Translations under genes and position numbers: made by a program | Assembly: GCA_020444425.1 (NCBI GenBank) | Contig: JAHLLB010000038.1 | Span: 1 to 43,247, forward strand | Direction of reading: 5' to 3' | Source of the DNA: a bacterium | GTDB taxonomy: Bacteria; Electryoneota; Electryoneia; Electryoneales; Electryoneaceae | DNA: 43,247 nt | Shown: in pieces, positions 25,040 through 33,745 of the stretch | Position numbering within the stretch: position 1 is the first letter of the stretch | Layout of the letters: each line of letters begins with the position of its first letter | The notes under the pieces: model-generated | Seen by the model: only the letters and a program-made list of their open reading frames with translations | What the model was told of the DNA's origin: nothing | Database searches by the model: none

Positions 25040-26058
25040 GACTCGGATTTGCGCTGATTGCAGTCCTGGTACTCATCGCGATCCCGTATTTCGGGGCGGG
25101 CATGGGTCTGGGGATGCTGTTCGGCGTAATAATCCCGTACCTCGCGCTGGCGATCTTCATTCTGGGCTTCGTGGTGAAAGTGATGGGTTGGGCATCGTTA
25201 CCGGTGCCGTTCCGGATCACAACCACGACAGGCCAGGCGAAGTCGTTGCCGTGGGTCAAGCGGGATCCGCTGGAAAGCCCGTACAACGGGTGGGAGACTT
25301 TCTGGCGGATGTTCACGGAAATCGTCTTCTTCCGCAGCTTGTTCCGCAACACCAAGGCGGAGCTGAAGGAAGGACGAGTGGTGCAGGGGTCGACCAAGTT
25401 CTTGTGGGCGGCCGGGCTGGTGTTCCACTATAGTTTTCTCGTGATCATCCTCCGTCATGTGAATTATTTCGTGACCCCAACCCCAGAGTTTGTGACGTGG
25501 CTGCAATTCGTGGATGGGTTCTTCCAGATCGGGCTGCCGATTCTGTACTTGACGGACATCTTCTTCGTCCTCGGCGTCGGCTACCTGTTCCTGCGCCGTG
25601 TCGGGATATCGCAGATGCGGTACCTGTCGCTTGCCAGTGACTACTTCCCGTTGTTCCTGCTGCTGGCGATCGGGTTGACCGGCATGGGCATGCGCTATCT
25701 CTGGAAGGTGGACATCGTCGGTGTCAAGGAGCTGGCAGTCGGGCTGTTCAGCTTCAACCCGGTGGTGCCGGCGGGTGTGGGACCGTTGTTCTTCACGCAC
25801 CTGTTCCTCGTCAGCTTCCTGATCGCCTACTTCCCGTTCAGCAAGCTGATGCACATGGGCGGTGCATTCCTCACGCCGACGCGCAACATGCCAAACAACA
25901 CCCGTGCGGAGCGGCACGTGAACCCGTGGGATTACGACGTCAAGGTTCACACGTACGAGGAATACGAAGACGAGTTCCGTCCGGTGATGAAGGCTGCCGG
26001 ACTGCCGTTGGACCGTGACCCGGATGGGGCCGCAAAGCCAGAGGACGCCAATGGCTGA
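25036..26058 (+). CDS. dsrM: DsrM, cytochrome b subunit of the DsrMKJOP complex
   Basis: 340 residues with about six membrane helices and a NarI-like core. Histidines in membrane segments ('AGLVFHYSFLVIILRHVNYF', 'LFFTHLFLVSFLIAYFPFSKLMHMGG') are positioned to ligate b-type haems. DsrM exchanges electrons between menaquinol and the cytosolic DsrK. The C-terminal 60 residues are cytosolic and polar. It overlaps the preceding gene by 4 bases and dsrK by 8 bases, the tight coupling expected of the complex. Confidence 0.93.
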   Translation: MRLGFALIAVLVLIAIPYFGAGMGLGMLFGVIIPYLALAIFILGFVVKVMGWASLPVPFRITTTTGQAKSLPWVKRDPLESPYNGWETFWRMFTEIVFFRSLFRNTKAELKEGRVVQGSTKFLWAAGLVFHYSFLVIILRHVNYFVTPTPEFVTWLQFVDGFFQIGLPILYLTDIFFVLGVGYLFLRRVGISQMRYLSLASDYFPLFLLLAIGLTGMGMRYLWKVDIVGVKELAVGLFSFNPVVPAGVGPLFFTHLFLVSFLIAYFPFSKLMHMGGAFLTPTRNMPNNTRAERHVNPWDYDVKVHTYEEYEDEFRPVMKAAGLPLDRDPDGAAKPEDANG

Positions 26059-27727
26059 GAAACTGAAACCGGATGCGCTGTTCAACGTCGATTATTCACC
26101 TCCGAAAAAGGGGTGGATGGATACGACTGCCATCGACTTCAACGCGACGAAGGGCAATTGGAATTTCGCCGCGACGCCGGAGTCGATGGAGTATCTCGAC
26201 ATGCCGAACGTGCGCAAGTGGCAACCGTACGAAGATGACTGGAAGCTGCCGAATGACTGGCAGCGGATCCTGTTCGAGGGCTTCAAGAAGCGGCTGAAGA
26301 AGTTCCGCAGCCTCAAGGTGTTCATGGACATCTGTGTCCGTTGTGGCGCCTGCGCGGACAAGTGCCACTTCTATATCGGCTCGGGTGATCCGAAGAACAT
26401 GCCGGTGTTGCGCGCGGAACTGATGCGCAGCATCTACCGCAACGACTACACATTGTTCGGCAAGGTGTTCGGCAAGATGGTCGGCGGCCGCAAGATGACG
26501 ATGGATGTGCTGAAGGAGTGGTTCTACTACTTCTACCAGTGCACCGAATGCCGCCGCTGCAGTGTCTTCTGCCCGTACGGCATCGACACGGCCGAGATCA
26601 CGATGATCGCGCGTGAGCTGATGTGGGAAATCGGTGTTGGTATTGACTGGATCAACACTCCAGCCGCCAACTGCTTCCGCACCGGCAACCACCTCGGCAT
26701 CCAGCCGCACGGTGTGGTCGACAGCATCGAATTCGCGGCGGACGAAGTCGAGGAAATCACCGGCATCATGCCGGAGTATTCGTTCAACCGCAAGGGCGCG
26801 GAAGTGTTGTTCATCGCGCCGTCCGCGGACTACTTCGCCAGCCCTCACTACTACACGCTGCTCGGCTACCTGATGCTGTTCCACGAAATCGGGCTCGATT
26901 ACACGTGGAGCACCTACGCGTCGGAAGGCGGCAACTTCGGCCTCTTCCACAGCCATGAGATGATGAAGCGGCTGAACGCGAAGATGTACATGGAAGCGGA
27001 ACGGCTCGGGGTCAAGTGGATTCTGGGTGGTGAGTGCGGCCACATGTGGCGCGTGATCCATCAGTACATGGCCACGTTGCAGAAGCCGGCGAACTTCCTC
27101 GAGGTACCGAAGTCGCCGATCACGGGAACGGTGTTCGAACACGCGAAGTCGACGAAGATGGTCCACGTCGCGGAGTTTACCGCTGACCTGATTCAGCACA
27201 ACAAGATCAAGCTCGACCCGGCGCGGAACGACCACTGGGTGCCGACATATCACGATTCGTGCAACCCGGCGCGCGGGATGGGCTTGCTCGAGGAACCGCG
27301 CCAGGTGATTCACGCCTGCTGCAACAACTTCCACGAGATGCCGGAGAATACGATCCGTGAACAGACATTCTGCTGCGGTTCGGGCGCCGGTCTCGGGACG
27401 GAAGAGAACCTCGAGATGCGTATGCGCGGCGGCCTGCCGCGTGGCAGCGCAGTGAAGTATGTCAAGGACAAGTTCGGGGCGAACATCCTGCTGTGCATGT
27501 GCGCGATTGACAAGGCGACCCTGCCGGCGGTGATGGACTTCTGGGCGCCGGGCACGGAGGTTGGCGGTGTGCACGAAATGGTCGGCAACGCGCTGATCAT
27601 GACGGGCGAAAAGCACCGCGACACCGACCTTCGCGGCGAGGAATACCCGATTGTCGATTCCCAGGCTCACCTCGCTCCTCCGCAAGAAGAGGAAGCGGTA
27701 GCGCAGGAGGACCAGGCCGATGCGTGA
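26051..27727 (+). CDS. dsrK: DsrK, HdrD-like iron-sulfur catalytic subunit of DsrMKJOP
   Basis: 558 residues from the ATG at 26051 (AGAGGA upstream). Two ferredoxin-type [4Fe-4S] motifs are C95/98/101/105 ('CVRCGACADKC') and C164/167/170/174 ('CTECRRCSVFC'). The C-terminal CCG domain, as in heterodisulfide reductase HdrB/D, has 'HDSCNPARGMG', 'HACCNNF' and 'CCGSGAG', which bind the special [4Fe-4S] centre thought to reduce the DsrC disulfide or trisulfide. No membrane segment; it docks on DsrM. All key cysteines are visible. The C-terminal 40 residues are acidic and low-complexity. It overlaps dsrM and dsrJ by 8 bases each. Confidence 0.95.
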   Translation: MAEKLKPDALFNVDYSPPKKGWMDTTAIDFNATKGNWNFAATPESMEYLDMPNVRKWQPYEDDWKLPNDWQRILFEGFKKRLKKFRSLKVFMDICVRCGACADKCHFYIGSGDPKNMPVLRAELMRSIYRNDYTLFGKVFGKMVGGRKMTMDVLKEWFYYFYQCTECRRCSVFCPYGIDTAEITMIARELMWEIGVGIDWINTPAANCFRTGNHLGIQPHGVVDSIEFAADEVEEITGIMPEYSFNRKGAEVLFIAPSADYFASPHYYTLLGYLMLFHEIGLDYTWSTYASEGGNFGLFHSHEMMKRLNAKMYMEAERLGVKWILGGECGHMWRVIHQYMATLQKPANFLEVPKSPITGTVFEHAKSTKMVHVAEFTADLIQHNKIKLDPARNDHWVPTYHDSCNPARGMGLLEEPRQVIHACCNNFHEMPENTIREQTFCCGSGAGLGTEENLEMRMRGGLPRGSAVKYVKDKFGANILLCMCAIDKATLPAVMDFWAPGTEVGGVHEMVGNALIMTGEKHRDTDLRGEEYPIVDSQAHLAPPQEEEAVAQEDQADA

Positions 27728-28127
27728 CATGCCGAAAATCCTGCTCGGGCTGTTGATCTTTGTGCTGCTGGCGCTGTTCCCGGTGATTTACAATGCGGTC
27801 ACCGCCGATGCCGGCACGCCGCCCGACCTGGTGATTGAGACGCAGAATGTGCCGGGCAAGTCCGACTGTGTCATCCCCGGTGAGGAGATGCGCACGAAGC
27901 ATATGGACATGCTGATGGAGTGGCGCAACGACGTCGTTCGTCTTGATGATCGCTACTACCATGACGACCACGGCCGCACGTTCGAGAAGAGTCTGACGAA
28001 CACCTGTCTCGACTGCCACTCGAACAAGGACACGTTCTGCGACCGTTGCCACACGTACATGGAAGTCGATCCGTATTGCTGGGACTGCCACGTGATCCCG
28101 CAGGAGCTGGAAGGAGGGACACGATGA
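27720..28127 (+). CDS. dsrJ: DsrJ, periplasmic triheme cytochrome c
   Basis: 135 residues. An N-terminal hydrophobic segment (about 6-25) anchors it or serves as an uncleaved signal. Three CXXCH haem sites are C96-H100, C107-H111 and C120-H124. Cys50 in 'SDCVIPGEEMRTKHM' matches the conserved cysteine that can serve as an unusual axial haem ligand in DsrJ. It is the periplasmic redox subunit of DsrMKJOP; its physiological partner is not settled in the field. It overlaps dsrK by 8 bases and dsrO by 4. Confidence 0.95.
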   Translation: MRDMPKILLGLLIFVLLALFPVIYNAVTADAGTPPDLVIETQNVPGKSDCVIPGEEMRTKHMDMLMEWRNDVVRLDDRYYHDDHGRTFEKSLTNTCLDCHSNKDTFCDRCHTYMEVDPYCWDCHVIPQELEGGTR

Positions 28128-28975
28128 TCATTGACCGCAGAAAGTTCGTGCGTGCAGCGGGTCTGGGTGTGCTGGCGACAGCTGCCGCACCCGCCACCAA
28201 GCTGCTTGCGGAAGAACAGCTCGTGACGGATCATTCCGGCGACATGCCGCTGAAGCAGCCGAAGCCGTTAACCGCGAAGCGTTGGGCGATGGTTGTGGAT
28301 ACGCGCAAGGCGACGCCGGAAAATGTGCAGAAGGCGATTCACGCCTGCCATCACGAGCATAACGTGCCCGAGTTCGACAACTCAAAGGATGAGATCAAGT
28401 GGATCTGGTCGGAGCATTTCGACCACGCGTTCCACGAACAGGATCTGCATTACATCCCGGAGCACACCAAGCACACGCCGACGTTGCTGCTGTGCAACCA
28501 TTGCGACAACCCGCCGTGTGTACGGGTCTGTCCAACGGAAGCGACGTGGAAGCGTGAAGAGGACGGCCTCGTGATGATGGACTGGCACCGTTGCATCGGC
28601 TGCCGGTACTGCATGGTGGCGTGTCCGTACGGTTCACGCTCGTTCAACTTCCGCAACCCGCGCGAATTCATTGATGAAATCAACCCGGGTTATCCGACAC
28701 GGATGCGCGGCGTGGTCGAGAAGTGCACGTTCTGCGAGGAACGGTTGGCACGTGGCAAGATGCCGGCCTGTGTCGAAGCGACGCAGGATTGCGGGATGAT
28801 CACGTTCGGCGACCTGGAAGATCCGAACAGCGACGTCAGCAAGCTCGTCCGCAAGCACTTCAGCATTCGCCGGAAACCGGGCCTCGGCACGCAGCCGGAA
28901 GTGTATTACATCGTCCCCGATGATCCTGAAGAACACGACGAACCCACCGCACACGGTGAGGAGGAGCACTCATGA
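28124..28975 (+). CDS. dsrO: DsrO, Tat-exported periplasmic iron-sulfur protein
   Basis: 283 residues from the ATG at 28124, which overlaps the dsrJ stop; an in-frame upstream start at 28046 lies inside dsrJ and is rejected. The N terminus 'DRRKFVRAAGLGVLATAAA' is a twin-arginine signal. Several [4Fe-4S] motifs follow: 'CNHCDNPPCVRVC', 'CIGCRYCMVAC', 'CTFCEERLARGKMPAC', typical of HybA/NrfC-like proteins. It passes electrons between DsrJ and the membrane subunit DsrP. The C terminus is acidic and His-rich. Confidence 0.95.
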   Translation: MIIDRRKFVRAAGLGVLATAAAPATKLLAEEQLVTDHSGDMPLKQPKPLTAKRWAMVVDTRKATPENVQKAIHACHHEHNVPEFDNSKDEIKWIWSEHFDHAFHEQDLHYIPEHTKHTPTLLLCNHCDNPPCVRVCPTEATWKREEDGLVMMDWHRCIGCRYCMVACPYGSRSFNFRNPREFIDEINPGYPTRMRGVVEKCTFCEERLARGKMPACVEATQDCGMITFGDLEDPNSDVSKLVRKHFSIRRKPGLGTQPEVYYIVPDDPEEHDEPTAHGEEEHS

Positions 28976-30129
28976 TTGAGAACGCTCTGAAAGGTGGCAA
29001 AGGCTACTGGACGTGGATTGTCATTCTGCTCGCCATTATCGGCATCGGTGCGTTGGCGTGGGTACGCCAGTTCACCGTCGGATTGACGACGACGGGTCTG
29101 TCGCGTGATGTAACCTGGGGTTTCTACATCGCCCAGTTCACCTTCCTCGTCGGTGTTGCGGCGTCCGCAGTGATGGTTGTGCTGCCGTACTACCTGCACA
29201 ACTACAAGGAATTCGGCAAGCTGACGGTGCTCGGTGAATTCCTCGCGGTCGCGGCCTGCATCATGTGCATGTGCTTCATTTTCGTCGACATGGGCATGCC
29301 GATCCGGATTCCGAACGTGTTCATCTATGCGTCCCCGCATTCGATGATGTTCTGGGACACGGTGGTATTGTTCGGTTACCTGCTGCTCAACATCCTGATC
29401 AGCCGGGTTACGTTCCAGGCGGAACGCAAGGGGATCAAGTACGGCAAGTGGATCAAGCCGTTCATCATCCTCTCGATTCCGTGGGCGATCAGCATTCACA
29501 CGGTGACGGCGTTCCTGTACAGCGGTCTGGCCGCGCGTCCGTTCTGGCTGACGGCGGTGATGGCGCCGCGCTTCCTCGCGACGGCGTTCGCGGCGGGTCC
29601 GGCGTTGCTGATCCTGATCATCCTGCTCATTCGCAAGATGGGAACGTTTGACGCCGGCAAGAAGGCGATCGGCCAGTTGTCGATTATCGTGACGTATGCG
29701 ATGGCGGCGAATGTCTTCTTCGTGCTGATGGAGATCTTCACGGCTGCGTACAGCGACATGCCGGAACACCTCAACCACTTCAAGTTCCTCTACCTCGGAC
29801 TGGATGGAAACACGACACTGGTGCCGTGGATGTGGGCGTCGTCGATCCTCGCGGTGATCTCGTTGATTCTGCTGTTCAATCCGAAGACACGAAAGAACTT
29901 TGCGCTGCTCGGTTGGGCGTGCGTGATGGTGTTCTTCTCGATCTGGATCGACAAGGGTATGGGCATGGTTGTCACCGGTTTCACGCCGAGCGTGCTCGGT
30001 GATGTGGTCGCGTACGTGCCGACGCTGAACGAGCTGGCGATTTCGCTGGCGATTTACGCCGGTGGCGCGTTGATCGTGACGCTGCTGTACAAGGTCGCGC
30101 TTGACACACGGGCGCGCATGGCGGCGTGA
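28972..30129 (+). CDS. dsrP: DsrP, NrfD-like quinone-interacting membrane subunit
   Basis: 385 residues with about ten membrane helices of the NrfD/PsrC family, beginning 'MIENALKGGKGYWTWIVILL'. It is the second quinone-reactive subunit of DsrMKJOP and docks DsrO on the periplasmic side. It overlaps dsrO by 4 bases and is the last gene of the operon, followed 50 bases later by a strong terminator. Confidence 0.94.
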   Translation: MIENALKGGKGYWTWIVILLAIIGIGALAWVRQFTVGLTTTGLSRDVTWGFYIAQFTFLVGVAASAVMVVLPYYLHNYKEFGKLTVLGEFLAVAACIMCMCFIFVDMGMPIRIPNVFIYASPHSMMFWDTVVLFGYLLLNILISRVTFQAERKGIKYGKWIKPFIILSIPWAISIHTVTAFLYSGLAARPFWLTAVMAPRFLATAFAAGPALLILIILLIRKMGTFDAGKKAIGQLSIIVTYAMAANVFFVLMEIFTAAYSDMPEHLNHFKFLYLGLDGNTTLVPWMWASSILAVISLILLFNPKTRKNFALLGWACVMVFFSIWIDKGMGMVVTGFTPSVLGDVVAYVPTLNELAISLAIYAGGALIVTLLYKVALDTRARMAA

Positions 30130-30180
30130 TCCCTGCGCCTGCCAGGTTTCGGATTCACCGAAACCGGAATTGAAACAAAC

Positions 30181-30218
30181 AATGCGGGGCACTTCATCGA
30201 AAGTGTCCCGCATTTTTG
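30181..30218 (+). terminator. Rho-independent terminator of the dsr operon
   Basis: AATGCGGGGCACTT (30181-30194) pairs with AAGTGTCCCGCATT (30201-30214) over 14 bp with one G-U and a 6-base loop, followed by TTT. It could also serve the convergent sulfotransferase-like gene, since the minus strand has AATG at its edge. Confidence 0.9.
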
Positions 30219-30266
30219 TGGATCGATTCAAGCGAACGTCCAACCGGAGTTGGATCATGCGACGGC

Positions 30267-32060
30267 TTACTTCACCAGCGTCACCCGGCGGCTCGAGGTG
30301 ACACCGTTGTCGTTGATCGCGCGCACGAAGTACATGCCGGACGCCAGCCCGGTCGCGTTCAGGTTGAACTGGTGCTGGCCGGCGGTGAGGCTGCCGTCAT
30401 GCAAGGTGGTGACCAGCCGTCCGAGCAGATCGTAGACGGCGACGTTGACGTTCCCGGGTGACGGCAACAGCAGCGAGATTCGCGTCTGGCCGTTGAACGG
30501 ATTCGGCCACGCCGGCGCGAGGGTCATCGACAGTGGAATCGGTGCATCGCCGGTCAGCTCTTCGCTGACGCCGACAAGGAAGTTCAGATAGCGCAGGTTG
30601 GAGTAGTCGCTGATCTCAAATCCTTCGTGGTCGCATGCCTTGATGCGAAGATAGTACTGGCCTTCCGGATCGACGTTGTCGATGGTATAGACACCGGTAT
30701 CGGTATTTCCAACATACTGTGGGTCGTCGATTTCACCGAAGAAGATGTTGTACGATCCGACCTCATCCTCGTGCCCCCACCAGTTGCAGACCACCTCCAT
30801 CGTTTCGCCGTCAAAGACTTCGACGACGTACGGAATCGCGGCAGTGCCGAAGGTGTCCCACTTCTTGCAGCGGTAGGCAAACGGGTCGAGGTATCCGTCC
30901 AGCGGTTCGACGTCCAGCTCCCAGATCGTGTTGAAATCGGTGTCAAACTCGGACGCGATGATTTCGTTGCCCATGCCGCCCCAGCCGACGACACGGTTGC
31001 CGTCCGGCATGATGGTTTGGCTGCCGGTGATCATTGAGGCGAATCCCGAATCGGACGGGACCGCGACAATCAGGTCGGCGGTGAGGTTGTTTTCGTCCAC
31101 GACGTACTCGCGGATGTAGGTCATCGGCTCGTCGTGATACCAGCCGTTATCGAACAACGTGATGTGGTTGTCCGGATGGATGCGGCAGTGATGCTGCACG
31201 TTGAAGTCGTCTGGAATATCTGGATTGACGCCGTTTGTGAAGGTGAAGTCGTTCAACGAGCCGCCGCCCATGCGCCAGAGCACTTCCCCGGTGTCGTAAT
31301 CGACCCGGAAGATGATGCTCAAGTCGCGCGTGGAGACGAGCAGGTCGTTGTCATCGAAGATGTCGATGGCATTGACGTGCAGGTGTTCGAGGTAACTGTC
31401 ACTCAGGCCAGTGGTGTCAATCCGGGCGGCGATGTCGAGCTCGTCCAGGTGGTCGAGGCTATGCCAGTCGAACAGGATGTTGCCATTTTCATCCCAGTGC
31501 TGGATGATCTGGTCAACTACGGTAGCGTTCGGGTTGCCGTCTGGCCAATACTGACTCATGTCCATCGGGACCGGCTCTTTCCACAACGTCCACTTGCTGC
31601 CATCGTCCATCAGCAACAATTCGTGCATATCGTAGAACACGTTGTCTTGTGTCGGATGGTAGCGCGGGACGCTGTCGACGACGGTGAACGTGGTGTCCAT
31701 GATCATCATCGTGGACGAAACGACGAACAATTCGCCCTCAGAGTAGATGGTCCGTTCCACATTGTCGCAGGGAATGAAGCAGGAGTTGGAAAACCGATAG
31801 GTGGACGGCTTCCTGAACCAGATGAGGTCCCCGGGTGCATCGAAGATCATCAGATAGCTTTTCGTCGCTCCGCCGGTGGGTGACATGGCGGCAACATCAA
31901 CGTAGTAATAGCCACTGTTTTCCGGGTCCACGCTGGTGACTGTGTAATCGAACATGTCACTCGGGATGGTCGGACCAATTGCTTGCGCCGGGCTCGACAT
32001 CAGGAAACAGAGGCCGATGGCAAACAGTAAAAACAGTGGAAGATGAGAAACGGAACGCAT
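30267..32060 (-). CDS. Secreted arylsulfotransferase-like protein with C-terminal sorting domain
   Basis: 597 residues. Signal peptide 1-27 (PAQA before cleavage). Residues about 60-450 match the arylsulfotransferase (ASST/Arylsulfotran_2) propeller: 'DMHELLLMDDGS', 'HLHVNAIDIFDDNDLLVSTRD', 'GEVLWRMGG' and 'QHHCRIHPDNHITLFDNGW'. Residues about 515-597 ('LAPAWPNPFNGQTRISLLLP', 'VYDLLGRLVTTLHDG', 'LASGMYFVRA') are a Por/T9SS-type C-terminal sorting domain, so it is probably secreted to the surface. ASST enzymes move sulfate between phenolic compounds. Many relatives are uncharacterised, so enzyme activity is inferred. GGGGGA lies five bases before the ATG. It is convergent with the dsr operon and not in it. 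Confidence 0.75.
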   Translation of the reverse strand: MRSVSHLPLFLLFAIGLCFLMSSPAQAIGPTIPSDMFDYTVTSVDPENSGYYYVDVAAMSPTGGATKSYLMIFDAPGDLIWFRKPSTYRFSNSCFIPCDNVERTIYSEGELFVVSSTMMIMDTTFTVVDSVPRYHPTQDNVFYDMHELLLMDDGSKWTLWKEPVPMDMSQYWPDGNPNATVVDQIIQHWDENGNILFDWHSLDHLDELDIAARIDTTGLSDSYLEHLHVNAIDIFDDNDLLVSTRDLSIIFRVDYDTGEVLWRMGGGSLNDFTFTNGVNPDIPDDFNVQHHCRIHPDNHITLFDNGWYHDEPMTYIREYVVDENNLTADLIVAVPSDSGFASMITGSQTIMPDGNRVVGWGGMGNEIIASEFDTDFNTIWELDVEPLDGYLDPFAYRCKKWDTFGTAAIPYVVEVFDGETMEVVCNWWGHEDEVGSYNIFFGEIDDPQYVGNTDTGVYTIDNVDPEGQYYLRIKACDHEGFEISDYSNLRYLNFLVGVSEELTGDAPIPLSMTLAPAWPNPFNGQTRISLLLPSPGNVNVAVYDLLGRLVTTLHDGSLTAGQHQFNLNATGLASGMYFVRAINDNGVTSSRRVTLVK

Positions 32061-32463
32061 GAAATCCCCCTTGTCGAAATAAAAGTTGATGCAAAAGCTT
32101 CTGTTAGAACTGAATGAGTCTGAGTGGTTCTGAACTGTTAAAACGTAGCTCTGGAACGGTTTTCCGTACAGGAAGGCGTGGCGATAATTGTGAATCCGCG
32201 CTTACAAACATTGTTACAGAGCTTGAATTAATCTAGGCGGCACCTGCTCCGTTATCAATTGCGCCGGAGTCGCGAAAATGCACCAGCCGGTGTGTCGAAC
32301 AGCGAGGAGTCCGGGCAGCGACCCCAATCTCCCGGAGAAGGGGCACGCCGGGTTTGGAGACGATGCTGCTTTGACCTCAAGTTAGCCGGTTCGAAGCTGT
32401 ATCTTTCCAGTCGGAGTCTGGTTGTTTGAACGGGACACGTTTCACCTCGAAGCTGAGGCTTGA
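32061..32463. other. Divergent intergenic region, no gene recognised
   Basis: About 400 bases between the sulfotransferase-like gene (left) and the lipoprotein gene (right), so promoters of both should be here. A CACC-agcc-GGTG hairpin lies near 32282-32293, followed by a GC-rich stretch with CCGGGCAG and CCGGAGAAGGGGCACGCCGGG. The part from 32075 to 32240 is AT-richer, as promoter DNA often is. No riboswitch or small gene could be supported. Confidence 0.3.
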
Positions 32464-33597
32464 ATGAACAGGATTTTGCGTAAACGTACCTCCCAGGTAT
32501 TGTCGGGATTGCTGATACTGGTGGTGATGCTCGGCATGGCTGCCTGCGAGTACAGCGGGGACGGTGTGGTCAAGGTTGAATTCGGCGACAGCTCGCTCTT
32601 CAATCAGGAGGAGCCGGACGATTCCGTGTTTACCGACACGTTGCGTCTCGCGGTATTCGACACCTTGTGGCAGCGTGTGTTCGAAAACTATGCCTACATC
32701 GAGAGCAAGGAAGATATCTGGCAGCTGGCCTACGACGATTATGCCGAACAGGTGCTGACCTCGCTGAATGTGCGCGACTTCCGTGGTCTGTTGATGCGTA
32801 TGATGGGCGAGCTGGAGGACGAAAACTTCGGCATCGCGGACTCCACCGGCGAGGCGTTCTCCGCCTATGACGGCGAACGCGAGGTGAACTGGCGGATCGG
32901 CGCGTGGGAGACGACGGTCGATGTGATCGACTACGTCAGTGTCGATGGCTGGGGTTGGGCGCGGTCTGACACGGTCGGTTATCTCTACCTGAAGAACCTC
33001 AACCCGGAAACGTTCCTGGCCGCGGATTTCGATGCGGTAATGGACAGCCTGGCGGGGATGAAGGCGATTCTCTGCGACGTGCGTTCCTGTGGTACACCGG
33101 TTACCTCCATGACTGAGGATGTCGTCGACATGGCCGGAACCTATCTGTTCGGTGAGACAGTGATCAGCCGTTTCATTACCGAACCGCTGCCGGTGCTGAC
33201 CAGCTACACGAACGAGGACACCGAGCTCGACACGATTACGGTTGAGCCGCGTGGCGAGTGGCAATTTACCGGACCGGTGGTGATCCTGATGGGTGAGGGC
33301 ACGCTCAACGAAGGCGAGCTGTTTGCGCGTGCGATGAGCGAGCGGGCGGACGTGCATCTGATCGGTGATCCGACCACGGGTCAGGTTGGCGTGACGCGAT
33401 TCTATGAATTGTCTTCCGTCTCCGAATACGCGATCCCGGTTGTCGGTTTCACCAACCTGCTAGGCGCACGGCTGCAACAGTTGAGCCTCGCGCCGGAATT
33501 CATCATCGACTGGGCGCCGGACAGCTTCAACAACCGCGACAACGTGCTGCTGGATGCGTTCGTCTGGACTGACGGCTTCCTCAGCGGGGAGTTGTAA
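32464..33597 (+). CDS. Lipoprotein with S41 (C-terminal processing) peptidase-like fold, probably inactive
   Basis: 377 residues. Lipobox MAAC with Cys28 after a basic N terminus marks a lipoprotein. The helical N domain ('LRLAVFDTLWQRVFENYAY', about 60-80) and the core 'VGYLYLKNLNPETF...FDAVMDSLAGMKAILCDVRSCGTP' follow the S41/tricorn-core layout. Where active S41 enzymes have a T-x-S-x-S-E segment with the catalytic serine, this protein has 'GEGTLNEGELFARAM' (278-291), with no serine. Where they have GKG with the catalytic lysine it has 'GDPTTGQVGV' (Gln307). It is therefore likely a non-catalytic binding protein. The family call is from the overall pattern, not an alignment. It stands alone with its own terminator. 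Confidence 0.65.
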   Translation: MNRILRKRTSQVLSGLLILVVMLGMAACEYSGDGVVKVEFGDSSLFNQEEPDDSVFTDTLRLAVFDTLWQRVFENYAYIESKEDIWQLAYDDYAEQVLTSLNVRDFRGLLMRMMGELEDENFGIADSTGEAFSAYDGEREVNWRIGAWETTVDVIDYVSVDGWGWARSDTVGYLYLKNLNPETFLAADFDAVMDSLAGMKAILCDVRSCGTPVTSMTEDVVDMAGTYLFGETVISRFITEPLPVLTSYTNEDTELDTITVEPRGEWQFTGPVVILMGEGTLNEGELFARAMSERADVHLIGDPTTGQVGVTRFYELSSVSEYAIPVVGFTNLLGARLQQLSLAPEFIIDWAPDSFNNRDNVLLDAFVWTDGFLSGEL

Positions 33598-33623
33598 GGC
33601 TCAGCGTTGTACGAGAACCATCA

Positions 33624-33651
33624 CCCCGGTCACGTTGACTGGGGTTTTCTT
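33624..33651 (+). terminator. Rho-independent terminator
   Basis: CCCCGGTCA (33624-33632) and TGACTGGGG (33636-33644) form a 9-bp stem with one G-U and a 3-base loop, followed by TTTTCTT. It ends the S41-like lipoprotein gene. Confidence 0.9.
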
Positions 33652-33745
33652 ATGGCTCGACCTCCCGGAGCGGAACGGATCAAGCGAGTTGCACGGGTTT
33701 GTACCTTCCATCACAACCTTCTTTGACCAGACAGGGGACTCTGCG

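Noticed and set aside
26096..27730. Very long open frame antisense to dsrK (about 540 codons); similar long antisense frames opposite dsrP and ppdK
   Set aside because: These are mirror frames produced by GC-rich codon usage of strongly supported genes; they show no domain.
33554..33745. 64-codon N-terminal extension of the polysulfide reductase
   Set aside because: It overlaps the preceding lipoprotein gene and runs through its terminator; the Rossmann motif begins just after the ATG at 33746.
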